From: Arthrobacter sp. SO5
GTDB lineage: Bacteria; Actinomycetota; Actinomycetes; Actinomycetales; Micrococcaceae
Assembly: GCF_020532805.1 (NCBI RefSeq)
Contig: NZ_MQTQ01000065.1
Location: forward strand, 15,145 to 70,124
Length of the DNA stretch: 54,980 nucleotides
Reading direction: 5' to 3'
Shown here piece by piece: positions 18,458-25,570 of this stretch (position 1 is the first letter of the stretch; the number at the start of each line of letters is the position of its first letter). The position numbers and the translations under genes are program-made. The notes under the pieces are model-generated. The model had not been told where the DNA came from and did not search any database. It was given only the letters and a program-made list of their open reading frames with translations.

Positions 18458-18691
18458 ATGAAGGAACATTTTCTGAGCAGCTCAGTCCGGCGGGAGCGGG
18501 ACTACCTGAGGCAGTACGAGTACCTCGTACTGACGGTCAGCGCTGAAGATTCCCTGCCCGAGGCCCGGCGTCGGCTGGTGGAACATTCCGAATACGGCAA
18601 GTGGGAACTGGAACGCAGCGTGCTGTACTTAGGCGGCGGCCGCCGCTTCTGGCTCCGCCGCAAAGTCATCCAGGTCCAGCGGACCGTTTAG
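18458..18691 (+). CDS. DUF5703-like small protein
   Basis: The 77-residue product fits the actinobacterial DUF5703 pattern, with RDYLRQYEYLVLTVSAEDSL, then EARRRLVEHSEYGKWELER, then VLYLGGGRRFWLRRKVI. Function is unknown. The start chosen is ATG 18458, which has GGAGAG 3 nt upstream; the open frame continues upstream without homology. It is small and basic (many Arg), in contrast to its acidic divergent neighbour. Its stop lies 10 bp from the convergent acyl-CoA dehydrogenase stop. Confidence 0.8.
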   Translation: MKEHFLSSSVRRERDYLRQYEYLVLTVSAEDSLPEARRRLVEHSEYGKWELERSVLYLGGGRRFWLRRKVIQVQRTV

Positions 18692-18701
18692 CCGGTGTGG
18701 T

Positions 18702-19871
18702 TTACTCCAGCGGCCCGAGCCAGGCATTCGCGACGGTGTTGTGCGCCGACTCGTCGTCCGAGGGATGGAACATTCCTGCCAGCACGTCCCGGTACAGCCG
18801 CTCCAACTCGGACCCGCGGAAGTAGCTGGATCCTCCGGACACCCGGATCGCCAGGTCCACCACCGTGCGGGCAGTCTCCGTCGCCCGGACCTTGAGGCCC
18901 ACGAGCCTGGGGAACCACTGGCTGCCGTGCTCGGCCAGTGCGTCAACGTCCCCTGCCACTGCCGACAACTGGGGGTACAGCGCGTCCATGGCCATCGCCG
19001 CTTCCGCCACCTTCCAGCGGATGTCCGGATCCTGGGCGTAGCTGCGGCCCCCGTTCTTGAACGAGGTCCGTCGCTTGACGGCCTCGACCCCGAGTCCGAG
19101 CGCCCGTTCGCCGATGCCCGTGTACACGGCCGCGAGCAGGGTCTCGAAGCAGGCGAAGATAGCGAAGATCAGCGGATCCGGGTTGGGTCCGACCGGCAGT
19201 TTGCGGAAGATGCGGCCCGCCGGCACGACGGCGCCGTCCAGCACCGTCGTGTTGGACTGGCTGGCCCGCATGCCCAGGGTGTCCCAGTCCGCAAGGATCG
19301 CGTAGCCGGGGGTGTCCCGGGTGATGAAGCCATGAACCAGTTCGCCCTCCCCGTCCCGGGCCGAGCCGTCCTTGCCGAAAATCCCCAGCCGGGTCCACGC
19401 CGGTGACAGGCTCGTGAAAATCTTCCGGCCAGTGAAGGCGTAACCGCCGCCGGCCTGCGGGACGGCAGCGGTGCGGGAGTCGAAAAGCACCGAATCGTTG
19501 CCCGCCTCGGAGTTGCCGAATGCGAAGATTTCCCCCTGCGCGGCTTCCTTCAGGACGAAGTCGAGCGAGGAGTCGCCCCGGGCGGCCAGGACATGCGCGA
19601 CGCCGGTCCACACGAGGTGCATGTTGATCGCCAGCGCGGTGGCCGGGGCCGCCGTCGCCAGCCGCCTCTGCAGCTGCGCCGCGGACGCCAGCCCAAGCCC
19701 CAGGCCGCCGTCGGAGGCCGGAACGAAGATCTTCAGGTAGCCGGCCGCCGTCAGTTCCGCGAGGTCCTCGTGGAAGAAGGCGTTGTCACGGTCGTAGCCT
19801 GCGGCGCGGCCCCGGATCCGTTCCAGCAGGGCATCGGGCAGGACGTCCCCGGGTGTCAGTGGCGTTGTCAT
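18702..19871 (-). CDS. Acyl-CoA dehydrogenase family protein
   Basis: This 389-residue flavoprotein has an N-terminal helical domain (LTAAGYLKIFVPASDGGLGL), the middle beta domain with FAFGNSEAGNDS and GRKIFTSLSPAW, and a C-terminal four-helix domain ending VSGGSSYFRGSELERLYRDV. The usual catalytic Glu region near FKNGGRSYAQDPDIRW lacks an obvious E, which hints at an oxidase or monooxygenase-like member (as in DszC/SfnC-like proteins) rather than a classic dehydrogenase. The substrate is unknown. It starts 7 bp after the M20 peptidase gene, so the two are likely an operon. Confidence 0.86.
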   Translation of the reverse strand: MTTPLTPGDVLPDALLERIRGRAAGYDRDNAFFHEDLAELTAAGYLKIFVPASDGGLGLGLASAAQLQRRLATAAPATALAINMHLVWTGVAHVLAARGDSSLDFVLKEAAQGEIFAFGNSEAGNDSVLFDSRTAAVPQAGGGYAFTGRKIFTSLSPAWTRLGIFGKDGSARDGEGELVHGFITRDTPGYAILADWDTLGMRASQSNTTVLDGAVVPAGRIFRKLPVGPNPDPLIFAIFACFETLLAAVYTGIGERALGLGVEAVKRRTSFKNGGRSYAQDPDIRWKVAEAAMAMDALYPQLSAVAGDVDALAEHGSQWFPRLVGLKVRATETARTVVDLAIRVSGGSSYFRGSELERLYRDVLAGMFHPSDDESAHNTVANAWLGPLE

Positions 19872-19878
19872 GGCGGCC

Positions 19879-21183
19879 TCAGTAGTTGGTGAGCAGGGTG
19901 TCCAGCACCCGCGCGCCGAATTTCAGGGATTCGGCCGGGACGCGTTCATCCACGCCGTGGAACATGCCGGTGAAGTCCAGTTCGTCCGGAAGCTGGAGCG
20001 GGGCGAAGCCGTAACCGGTGATGCCGAGCCGGCTCAGGGACTTGTTGTCCGTGCCGCCGGAGAGCGTGTACGGCAGGACCTTGGCGCCCGGGTCCTCGGA
20101 GTGGAGCGCGTCGATCATGGAGTCCACGAGGTTGCCGGCGAATGGAACTTCCAGGGAGACGTCGTTGTGGACGTAGCTGACGTCCACGCCCGTGCCGGCG
20201 AGTTCCCGGACGACCTCCAGGACGTGCTCCTCCTGGCCGGGAAGCGTCCGGCAGTCGATGAGGGCCTCGGCCGATTCGGGGATGACGTTGTGCTTGTAGC
20301 CGCCCTTGAGCAGGGTGGGGTTGGCGGTGTTCTGCAGGGTCGCTCCGACGAAGCGGGCCACCGTGCCGAGTTTCTTCAGGATCTTCTCGGGATCGTCCGG
20401 ATCGAATTCGACGCCCGTGAGTTCCGTCACGCCGTCGAGGAACTGCCGGGTGGTGGGCGTGAGCTCGATGGGCCACCGGTATTCCCCGATCCGGGACACT
20501 GCACTGGCAAGCCGCGTGACGGCGTTGTCCGTGTTGATCTGGGAGCCGTGGCCTGCGCGGCCGTGGGCGACGAGGCGGAGCCAGGAGATGCCCTTCTCGG
20601 CGGTCTGGAGCAGGTAGGTGCGCTGGCCGCCGATGGTGGCGGAGAAGCCGCCAACCTCGGAGATCGCCTCGGTGGCGCCGTCAAAGAGTTCGGGCCGCTT
20701 TTCGACCGCGTAGCGGGCGCCATAGGTGCCGCCGGCTTCCTCGTCGGCGAAAAACGCGAAGATCAGGTCCCGCTTGGGTTTGCGGCCCGTGCGGGCGAAG
20801 TTGCGCAGCACGGCGAGGATCATGGCGTCCATGTCCTTCATGTCCACCGCACCGCGGCCCCAGATCATGCCGTCCTTGAGTTCGGCGCCGAAGGGGTCCA
20901 TCGACCATTGTTCACGGAGGGCCGGGACGACGTCCAGGTGCCCGTGGACCACGAGGGCACTGGCGGACTGGTCCTGCCCGGCGAGCCTTGTCACGACGCT
21001 GGCCCGGCCCGGGGCTGCCTCGAAGATCTCGGCGTCCAGGCCGACCTCGGTCATGAGCCCGGCCGTGTATTCGGCCGCCGCCCGCTCCCCCGGTCCGCTG
21101 CCGTCACCGTAGTTGGAAGTGTCGATCCGGATCAGATCCTGGCAGATGCTGACGACTTCGTCCTCGGGGCGTATTTCAGTCAT
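19879..21183 (-). CDS. M20/M25/M40 family metallo-hydrolase
   Basis: This 434-residue di-zinc peptidase or amidohydrolase of the ArgE/DapE/CPG2 type shows VVHGHLDVVP (His82, then Asp84), WGRGAVDMKD (Asp114) and FADEEAGG (Glu148-Glu149), with a late His ligand in FTGMFHGVDER. A dimerisation domain lies between about 205 and 320 (VAHGRAGHGSQ onwards). It could hydrolyse dipeptides or N-acyl amino acids; the pathway cannot be fixed. A GAGGAG site precedes ATG 21183. Confidence 0.92.
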   Translation of the reverse strand: MTEIRPEDEVVSICQDLIRIDTSNYGDGSGPGERAAAEYTAGLMTEVGLDAEIFEAAPGRASVVTRLAGQDQSASALVVHGHLDVVPALREQWSMDPFGAELKDGMIWGRGAVDMKDMDAMILAVLRNFARTGRKPKRDLIFAFFADEEAGGTYGARYAVEKRPELFDGATEAISEVGGFSATIGGQRTYLLQTAEKGISWLRLVAHGRAGHGSQINTDNAVTRLASAVSRIGEYRWPIELTPTTRQFLDGVTELTGVEFDPDDPEKILKKLGTVARFVGATLQNTANPTLLKGGYKHNVIPESAEALIDCRTLPGQEEHVLEVVRELAGTGVDVSYVHNDVSLEVPFAGNLVDSMIDALHSEDPGAKVLPYTLSGGTDNKSLSRLGITGYGFAPLQLPDELDFTGMFHGVDERVPAESLKFGARVLDTLLTNY

Positions 21184-21245
21184 GGTTCACTCCTCGTGGC
21201 GGCGGCTCAATTGCTGGCTTCAGCCTACCCACAAGCCCCGATTAT

Positions 21246-21272
21246 TTGTTTGCGGAAAAGTCATGCTAGAGT
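21246..21272 (+). promoter_or_regulatory. Candidate promoter for tRNA-Leu
   Basis: TTGTTT (21246-21251) and TAGAGT (21267-21272) are 15 nt apart, upstream of the tRNA. A start near 21280 would leave a 5' leader of about 58 nt for RNase P removal. The spacing is short, so confidence is modest. Confidence 0.45.
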
Positions 21273-21337
21273 CTTTCTCGCTGCTTCGGAGAGAACCGAA
21301 ACGCTGAAAGGCGAAAAGGTCCACCGGATTACCACCT

Positions 21338-21420
21338 GCGCGGGTGGCGGAATGGCAGACGCGCTAGCTTGAGGTGCTAGTCCTCGAAAGGGGGTGGGGG
21401 TTCAAGTCCCCCTCCGCGCA
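21338..21420 (+). tRNA. tRNA-Leu (anticodon GAG)
   Basis: The 83-nt gene folds as a class II tRNA. The acceptor GCGCGGG pairs with TCCGCGC (one G-T pair) and the discriminator is A. The anticodon stem CTAGC/GCTAG encloses TTGAGGT with anticodon GAG, reading CUC and CUU. It has a long variable arm (TCCTCGAAAGGGG region) and a GGGGG/CCCCC T stem with TTCAAGT. CCA is not encoded (the sequence continues CAAGG). Confidence 0.95.
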
Positions 21421-21427
21421 CAAGGGA

Positions 21428-21461
21428 AACCCCCGGAATCCAAGGATTCCGGGGGTTTTTT
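21428..21461 (+). terminator. Intrinsic terminator after tRNA-Leu
   Basis: A 14-bp stem (AACCCCCGGAATCC with its complement, two-base loop) is followed by six T residues at 21456-21461, 8 nt after the tRNA. Confidence 0.93.
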
Positions 21462-21583
21462 GTGTTTGCACGCAGCGAGGATGCTCCGCCTGACACCGGG
21501 CGTCGAACCTGCCGTCCAGCCCGCCACCGGTAGGATCGGTGCAAACGCCGCACTGCGGCGATAGTCCCGGAGAGAGACAGCCC

Positions 21584-22189
21584 GTGAAGAAACCCCTGGT
21601 CCTTGCCGCGTCCCTGGCCGGAATCGTCCTGGCCGTCGCGGCGTGCACACCGGCAGCCCCCCAATCCGCCACCCCAGGCTCAGCACCTTCGACGTCCGCC
21701 CCCGCCACCGGCTGGGAACTGAGCCCGACGGGAAGCGCAGGGCGCATCGCGGCCGCCGGGCTCGAAGTGCTCGACGCCGAGGGCCACGTCGAGCACTTCC
21801 ACGCGCACCTGGATGTCTTCGCGGACGGCACGGCGATCACCGTTCCGGCCAACATCGGCATCGCCGTCGACGCCGCCGACAAGCCGGTGGGCATCTCCGC
21901 CCTGCACAGCCATGACCCTTCCGGCATCATCCACGTCGAAGCGCCCAAAGCCGGCGATACCTTCACCCTTGGCCAGTTCCTCACGGAGTGGGGCGTCTTG
22001 AACGGCACGAGTACCAGCCCTGGCTCCCCGCAATCGGATATTACGGGCTGGTCCGCAGCCGTGAACGGGCAGAAGCGGGACGGCAGCCTCAACTCAATCG
22101 TCCTGAAGGCCCGCGACGAGATCGTGGTGTTCCACGGCCCGGCGCCTGATCCGCTGCCGGGCTCGTACACGTTTCCGGAAGGCTACTAG
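21584..22189 (+). CDS. Histidine-rich lipoprotein of unknown function (possible metal binder)
   Basis: The 201-residue exported lipoprotein has a signal VKKPLVLAASLAGIVLAV with lipobox VAAC (Cys21) and a Ser/Pro/Ala linker to about residue 42. The mature domain has a dense His cluster, EGHVEHFHAHLDVF (His68, 71, 73, 75), then a second set in LHSHDPSGIIHVE (His108, 110, 117). It also has LGQFLTEWG and a ubiquitin-like EIVVFHGP end. I recognise the pattern from uncharacterised actinobacterial exported proteins but know no function. The His geometry suggests copper, iron or zinc binding. GTG 21584 has GGAGAGA 8 nt upstream and gives a proper signal peptide; a frame opening at 21539 would not. 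Confidence 0.85.
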   Translation: MKKPLVLAASLAGIVLAVAACTPAAPQSATPGSAPSTSAPATGWELSPTGSAGRIAAAGLEVLDAEGHVEHFHAHLDVFADGTAITVPANIGIAVDAADKPVGISALHSHDPSGIIHVEAPKAGDTFTLGQFLTEWGVLNGTSTSPGSPQSDITGWSAAVNGQKRDGSLNSIVLKARDEIVVFHGPAPDPLPGSYTFPEGY

Positions 22190-22209
22190 CCCCGGCAGTT
22201 GCCCGGGGG
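22190..22209 (+). terminator. Short GC hairpin after the His-rich lipoprotein gene
   Basis: CCCCGG and CCGGGG form a 6-bp stem with a 7-nt loop directly after the stop codon. There is no T run. The remaining 150 bp before the next gene hold its Shine-Dalgarno and no other clear signal. Confidence 0.4.
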
Positions 22210-22360
22210 ACGCCTGCAGCGAGCCGTCGCCACAAGGCGGCGCCACAAGCCGTGGACACCGCGGGCCGGCGCTCCTATCCTTGAGCCCTGGGGGGATGAC
22301 TCAATCGAGTCGCGTCGGATACGGCATGGCCTGGTCTCATCGTTGACCAAGGAGTGCCTC

Positions 22361-23254
22361 ATGAACAGTCGTCAAGCCGTACCGATTGCCGTCCTCGCAG
22401 CCGCCGTGCTGTTGACCTCCTGCAGCACCGGCAGCACACCCCCGGGCGCAGGAGCCACGGCAAGCACCACCGGAACTGCCACTGCGGAGTCCTCGCCGGC
22501 CCCCACGACCACAGCGGCCAGCCCCACTCCCCTGCCGCCACCGACGCAACTGGTAGCCGTGGTCCCGGCGGCTGCCGGGGAGCTTGCCGCCAACGCGGAC
22601 CGCCTCTACTGCCTGCCTGACTCCGCGAAAGGCTGCCACAGCTATGAGGAAATGCAAAGCTACCTGACCCACGTGATCGCAGTGGTCGCGCCGATGTTCG
22701 ACCAGCAGTACGGGGCAGCGGACCGCCCGGCCGCCTTCAACTACGTGGCAGCAGGATTGACCGGCACCATAGCCTGCCTCAAGGACGACGGCACTCCGGA
22801 CCAGTTCAGCAGCCAGGACTACTCCTACTGCACGGCAGACCGGGCAATGTACGCCGGTCAGGACGAGCTCTGGAATCTGTACAAGACCGTCGGCGGCGCG
22901 GCTCCCGCCATCGGGTACGCCCATGAGTGGGGACACCACGTCCAGAACATGATGGGGGTCCCAGTCCCGGAAACGGAAGAACAGAACACCCTGCTGGAAA
23001 ACCAGGCGGATTGCATCGCCGGCGCCTGGGCCGGGTTTGCGGCCAAGGCCGGCCAGCTGAAGTACCCTGGCGACGTCGGTGACCTCAACGCCGTCCTGGC
23101 CGCGATCGCCGTCGACACGCCGGAACCCGGGGTGCCGCCGGTTGCGCCGGCTCCTGCGGCCCTGCAGGAGCGGGCCAACTCGTTCACCAACGGCCACGAC
23201 AACGGTCTCGCCGCGTGCAACAGCTACTTCCCCGAAACTCCCGTCGCGAAGTAA
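22361..23254 (+). CDS. Neutral zinc metallopeptidase lipoprotein (YpfJ-like)
   Basis: The 297-residue protein is a lipoprotein (lipobox LLTSC, Cys21), with a Thr/Pro/Ser-rich tether to about residue 60. It carries the zinc-peptidase motif HEWGH at 188-192, followed by NQADCIAGAWAG, whose acidic residues supply the third ligand in this putative neutral zinc metallopeptidase family. It should act outside the membrane; no substrate is known. ATG 22361 has AAGGAG 8 nt upstream and gives the signal peptide, whereas the frame opening at 22199 has no such feature. The gene is followed by a very strong convergent hairpin. Confidence 0.9.
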   Translation: MNSRQAVPIAVLAAAVLLTSCSTGSTPPGAGATASTTGTATAESSPAPTTTAASPTPLPPPTQLVAVVPAAAGELAANADRLYCLPDSAKGCHSYEEMQSYLTHVIAVVAPMFDQQYGAADRPAAFNYVAAGLTGTIACLKDDGTPDQFSSQDYSYCTADRAMYAGQDELWNLYKTVGGAAPAIGYAHEWGHHVQNMMGVPVPETEEQNTLLENQADCIAGAWAGFAAKAGQLKYPGDVGDLNAVLAAIAVDTPEPGVPPVAPAPAALQERANSFTNGHDNGLAACNSYFPETPVAK

Positions 23255-23276
23255 GCGCCCTGGCAGGCAACAGCAG

Positions 23277-23320
23277 CGGCGAAAGGCCCTGGAATCCGGG
23301 GATTCCAGGGCCTTTCGCCG
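23277..23320. terminator. Bidirectional terminator between convergent genes
   Basis: A perfect 21-bp inverted repeat (23277-23297 with 23300-23320, two-base centre) lies between the zinc peptidase stop and the metallophosphoesterase stop. The arm begins CGGCGAAAGG, so CCTTTCGCCG closes the stem in both directions. Confidence 0.8.
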
Positions 23321-23331
23321 AACCTGGCGTT

Positions 23332-24318
23332 TTACTTGTACAGCACCCGCTGGATCTGCAGGACCTCCGAGGTGGAGACGACATTGACCCTGACGTACTC
23401 ATTCACGGAGGCCTCGCCCTCAACAGTGACCCTGGTGAGGTTGGACGCGGCGCCGGAAATACCGTAGAAGGACAGCCACTTCGAGTTCGTCAACGGCTTG
23501 TCCTTGGCGTAGGTGTGGGTGTCGCCGTTGAACAGGAAGACCGGCTTCTGGAAGGCCTTGCTTTCACTGGCGATCGCCCGCACGATGCTCTGGAAGGCGT
23601 TGCGGTACCCGGTGTTCTGGGTTCCTGGGGCGAACATGTCCGCCTGGGTCATCAGGACCACAGCCCTGCTGTTGTTCGCCTTCGCGGTGGCGAAGGCGCT
23701 TTGGACCTGCGCGACGGCGGCGTTCACCCGGGCCTTCTCCTCGGCCACCTGTTCCGCGGTGGCCTTCGTGAAGCCGAGTCCGCTCCACGGCCGGAGGTCA
23801 TTCTCCGAACCGACGATGTGAAGGGACGAGATGGTCAGCCCGCCGGCGGCGAAGGTCACATTCTCCTTATAGCCGGACTGGGCCGTGACGGAGATCGGGT
23901 TCTGGCCCAGGGTCCGGCCAGCGGTCGGGAAGAAGACCGACCTGATGGCGGAGAGCCGCTCCAGCGGATTGGCCTTACCGATGCTGGCCCGGTGGCAGTC
24001 CGCCCACTCGTTGTCACCCGGGGTGTACACCAGCGGGTCGACGAACTTGTCGAAGTTCGCCTTGATCTTCTGGTAGTAGGTGTCGGAGCAGATTCCCGCG
24101 CCGATGTCGCCGAGATGCCCGACCATCCGCACGTTGGCATCCGCATTGATTTGCGCGATCCGTTTCGGAAAGAGGCTCAATTGGGCGCTGCCGTAGGGCG
24201 TGTCCCCGATGACGGCAAAGCTGTAGGTCGTGGCGGCGCCGGCGGTGCCGACGACGCTTCCAGTGATTCCCATTGTCAGAGCCAGCCCGGCACCAGCCAC
24301 CCGCACGATACTTTTCAT
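23332..24318 (-). CDS. Secreted metallophosphoesterase (calcineurin-like)
   Basis: The 328-residue protein has a Sec signal peptide (MKSIVRVAGAGLALTMG, likely cut after GTAGAA). Calcineurin-like metal-binding motifs follow: AVIGDTPYG, GHLGDIG, YTPGDNEW and the late NGDTHTYAK. It probably removes phosphate from organic substrates outside the cell. The start at 24318 has GGGGAGAAG upstream and begins the signal peptide. It is one of two adjacent exported phosphoesterases. Confidence 0.88.
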   Translation of the reverse strand: MKSIVRVAGAGLALTMGITGSVVGTAGAATTYSFAVIGDTPYGSAQLSLFPKRIAQINADANVRMVGHLGDIGAGICSDTYYQKIKANFDKFVDPLVYTPGDNEWADCHRASIGKANPLERLSAIRSVFFPTAGRTLGQNPISVTAQSGYKENVTFAAGGLTISSLHIVGSENDLRPWSGLGFTKATAEQVAEEKARVNAAVAQVQSAFATAKANNSRAVVLMTQADMFAPGTQNTGYRNAFQSIVRAIASESKAFQKPVFLFNGDTHTYAKDKPLTNSKWLSFYGISGAASNLTRVTVEGEASVNEYVRVNVVSTSEVLQIQRVLYK

Positions 24319-24478
24319 CTGTCTTCTCCCCGTAAACATCGGCTATGCATCGGACATGCCTGCGCAACGATTGTTGCTGGTGCTTTTGGCGATCAGAGTA
24401 ACCGCACGGCACCTGGATGGAACGAGTAGCCACTACTGGTCCGCCGGTCAAGTACCACGTGCACGCAACGCAGAAACA

Positions 24479-25498
24479 CTATTTCAGCAGGTCACTCATG
24501 AGCGGAGCATCCCTGTCGTTGCCCGTGAGGGGCTGCAGTCCCCACGCGGCTTCGATGGTGTGCAGCAGGGAATAGTGGGTGTACCGGTTGGTGGAGGTGT
24601 ACCCCTGCTTGGCCGCGGGGCCGGCGAAGACTGCGACTACCTGGTTGTTGTCGTTGCTGCCTTCGTCCCAGGTGACTACGAGGAGGGAGTTCTGGGTCCT
24701 GAAGGCCGGCGAGTCGAGAATCTTGCCGGCCTCCCGCGCCAGCCAGTCGTCGCCGGTCTGCACGGGGCAGTCGTGTGTGTCGCTGCACATGTCGGGGGTG
24801 ATGAAGACGTAGTTCGGGAGGCTGGCGGCCGATCCCAGATCCTGGTCCAGCTGGCTGAAGGGCACCACATGGGCTGCGCACGAGGCCCGGTCCCTGGTCA
24901 CTGAGGGGTAGTACATGAACGGGTTATGTTTCACGGCGTACTTTCCCGAGTCGTTCGCCTGGCAGGGTCCGGGCATCCCCTCGGCATACATCTTCCAGCT
25001 CCGTCCTGACTCCGCTACGGAGTCGGCGATGCTACGAACGTCCGCCCTGCAGCCTTTGTCCTTGGGGCGGCAGTTGTCTGTAATGCCGGCCGTCGTGCCG
25101 CTGGTCAGGGCGATGTAGTTCGGCAGGCTTGGATGCGTGATGGCGTGGTAGTTGGCGGCGAGCGCGTAGTCGTTCGCCAGCTTGTTGAGGTAGGGCGCGT
25201 CAGCGGACTGCAGGATCTCCGAGACGGGCTTGTTCTCGAGGAGGATGATGACCACGTGGTCCAGCCCGCCGCTGCTCGGAGTTGACCCGGTGGGTGACGG
25301 AGCGGGACTGGAGCTGGACGGACGGGCGCTCGAGGGACCGGTGCTCGAGGGACCGGCGCTTGAGGGCGCCGAGGCAGTCGGGGACGGTCTGGTGCTTGAG
25401 GGGGGCGGCGTGGGGGCAGGCTGCGGAGATGTGCACCCGGCCAGGAGCAGGCTCAGCGCAAAACATCCGGCAAGAGAGCGTTTCACGGATCGCCTCAT
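24479..25498 (-). CDS. Phosphoesterase family lipoprotein (acid phosphatase/phospholipase C-like)
   Basis: The 339-residue protein carries a lipobox (LLLAGC, Cys22) and a Ser/Pro-rich tether of about 55 residues with repeated GPSST/GPSSA units from 15-bp DNA repeats. The catalytic domain has the alkaline-phosphatase-like motifs of the phosphoesterase family: HVVIILLENKPVSEIL, THPSLPNYIALTSGTT, VFITPDMCSDTHDC and VVTWDEGSNDNNQ. It ends YSLLHTIEAAWGL, as family members do. It should hydrolyse phosphate esters or phospholipids at the cell surface. ATG 25498 is used; an internal GTG four codons on could serve instead. Confidence 0.88.
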   Translation of the reverse strand: MRRSVKRSLAGCFALSLLLAGCTSPQPAPTPPPSSTRPSPTASAPSSAGPSSTGPSSARPSSSSPAPSPTGSTPSSGGLDHVVIILLENKPVSEILQSADAPYLNKLANDYALAANYHAITHPSLPNYIALTSGTTAGITDNCRPKDKGCRADVRSIADSVAESGRSWKMYAEGMPGPCQANDSGKYAVKHNPFMYYPSVTRDRASCAAHVVPFSQLDQDLGSAASLPNYVFITPDMCSDTHDCPVQTGDDWLAREAGKILDSPAFRTQNSLLVVTWDEGSNDNNQVVAVFAGPAAKQGYTSTNRYTHYSLLHTIEAAWGLQPLTGNDRDAPLMSDLLK

Positions 25499-25570
25499 CG
25501 CTACATGCTAGCCGGAGGCGCCCGCCACAGCCATAGCCTGCGAACTTGGCCCCGGACAGTCCGGCTGCCG

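Noticed and set aside
21338..21461. tRNA-Leu as an attachment site for an integrated element
   Set aside because: No integrase, no duplicated tRNA 3' end and no composition change downstream; neighbouring genes look like ordinary chromosome.
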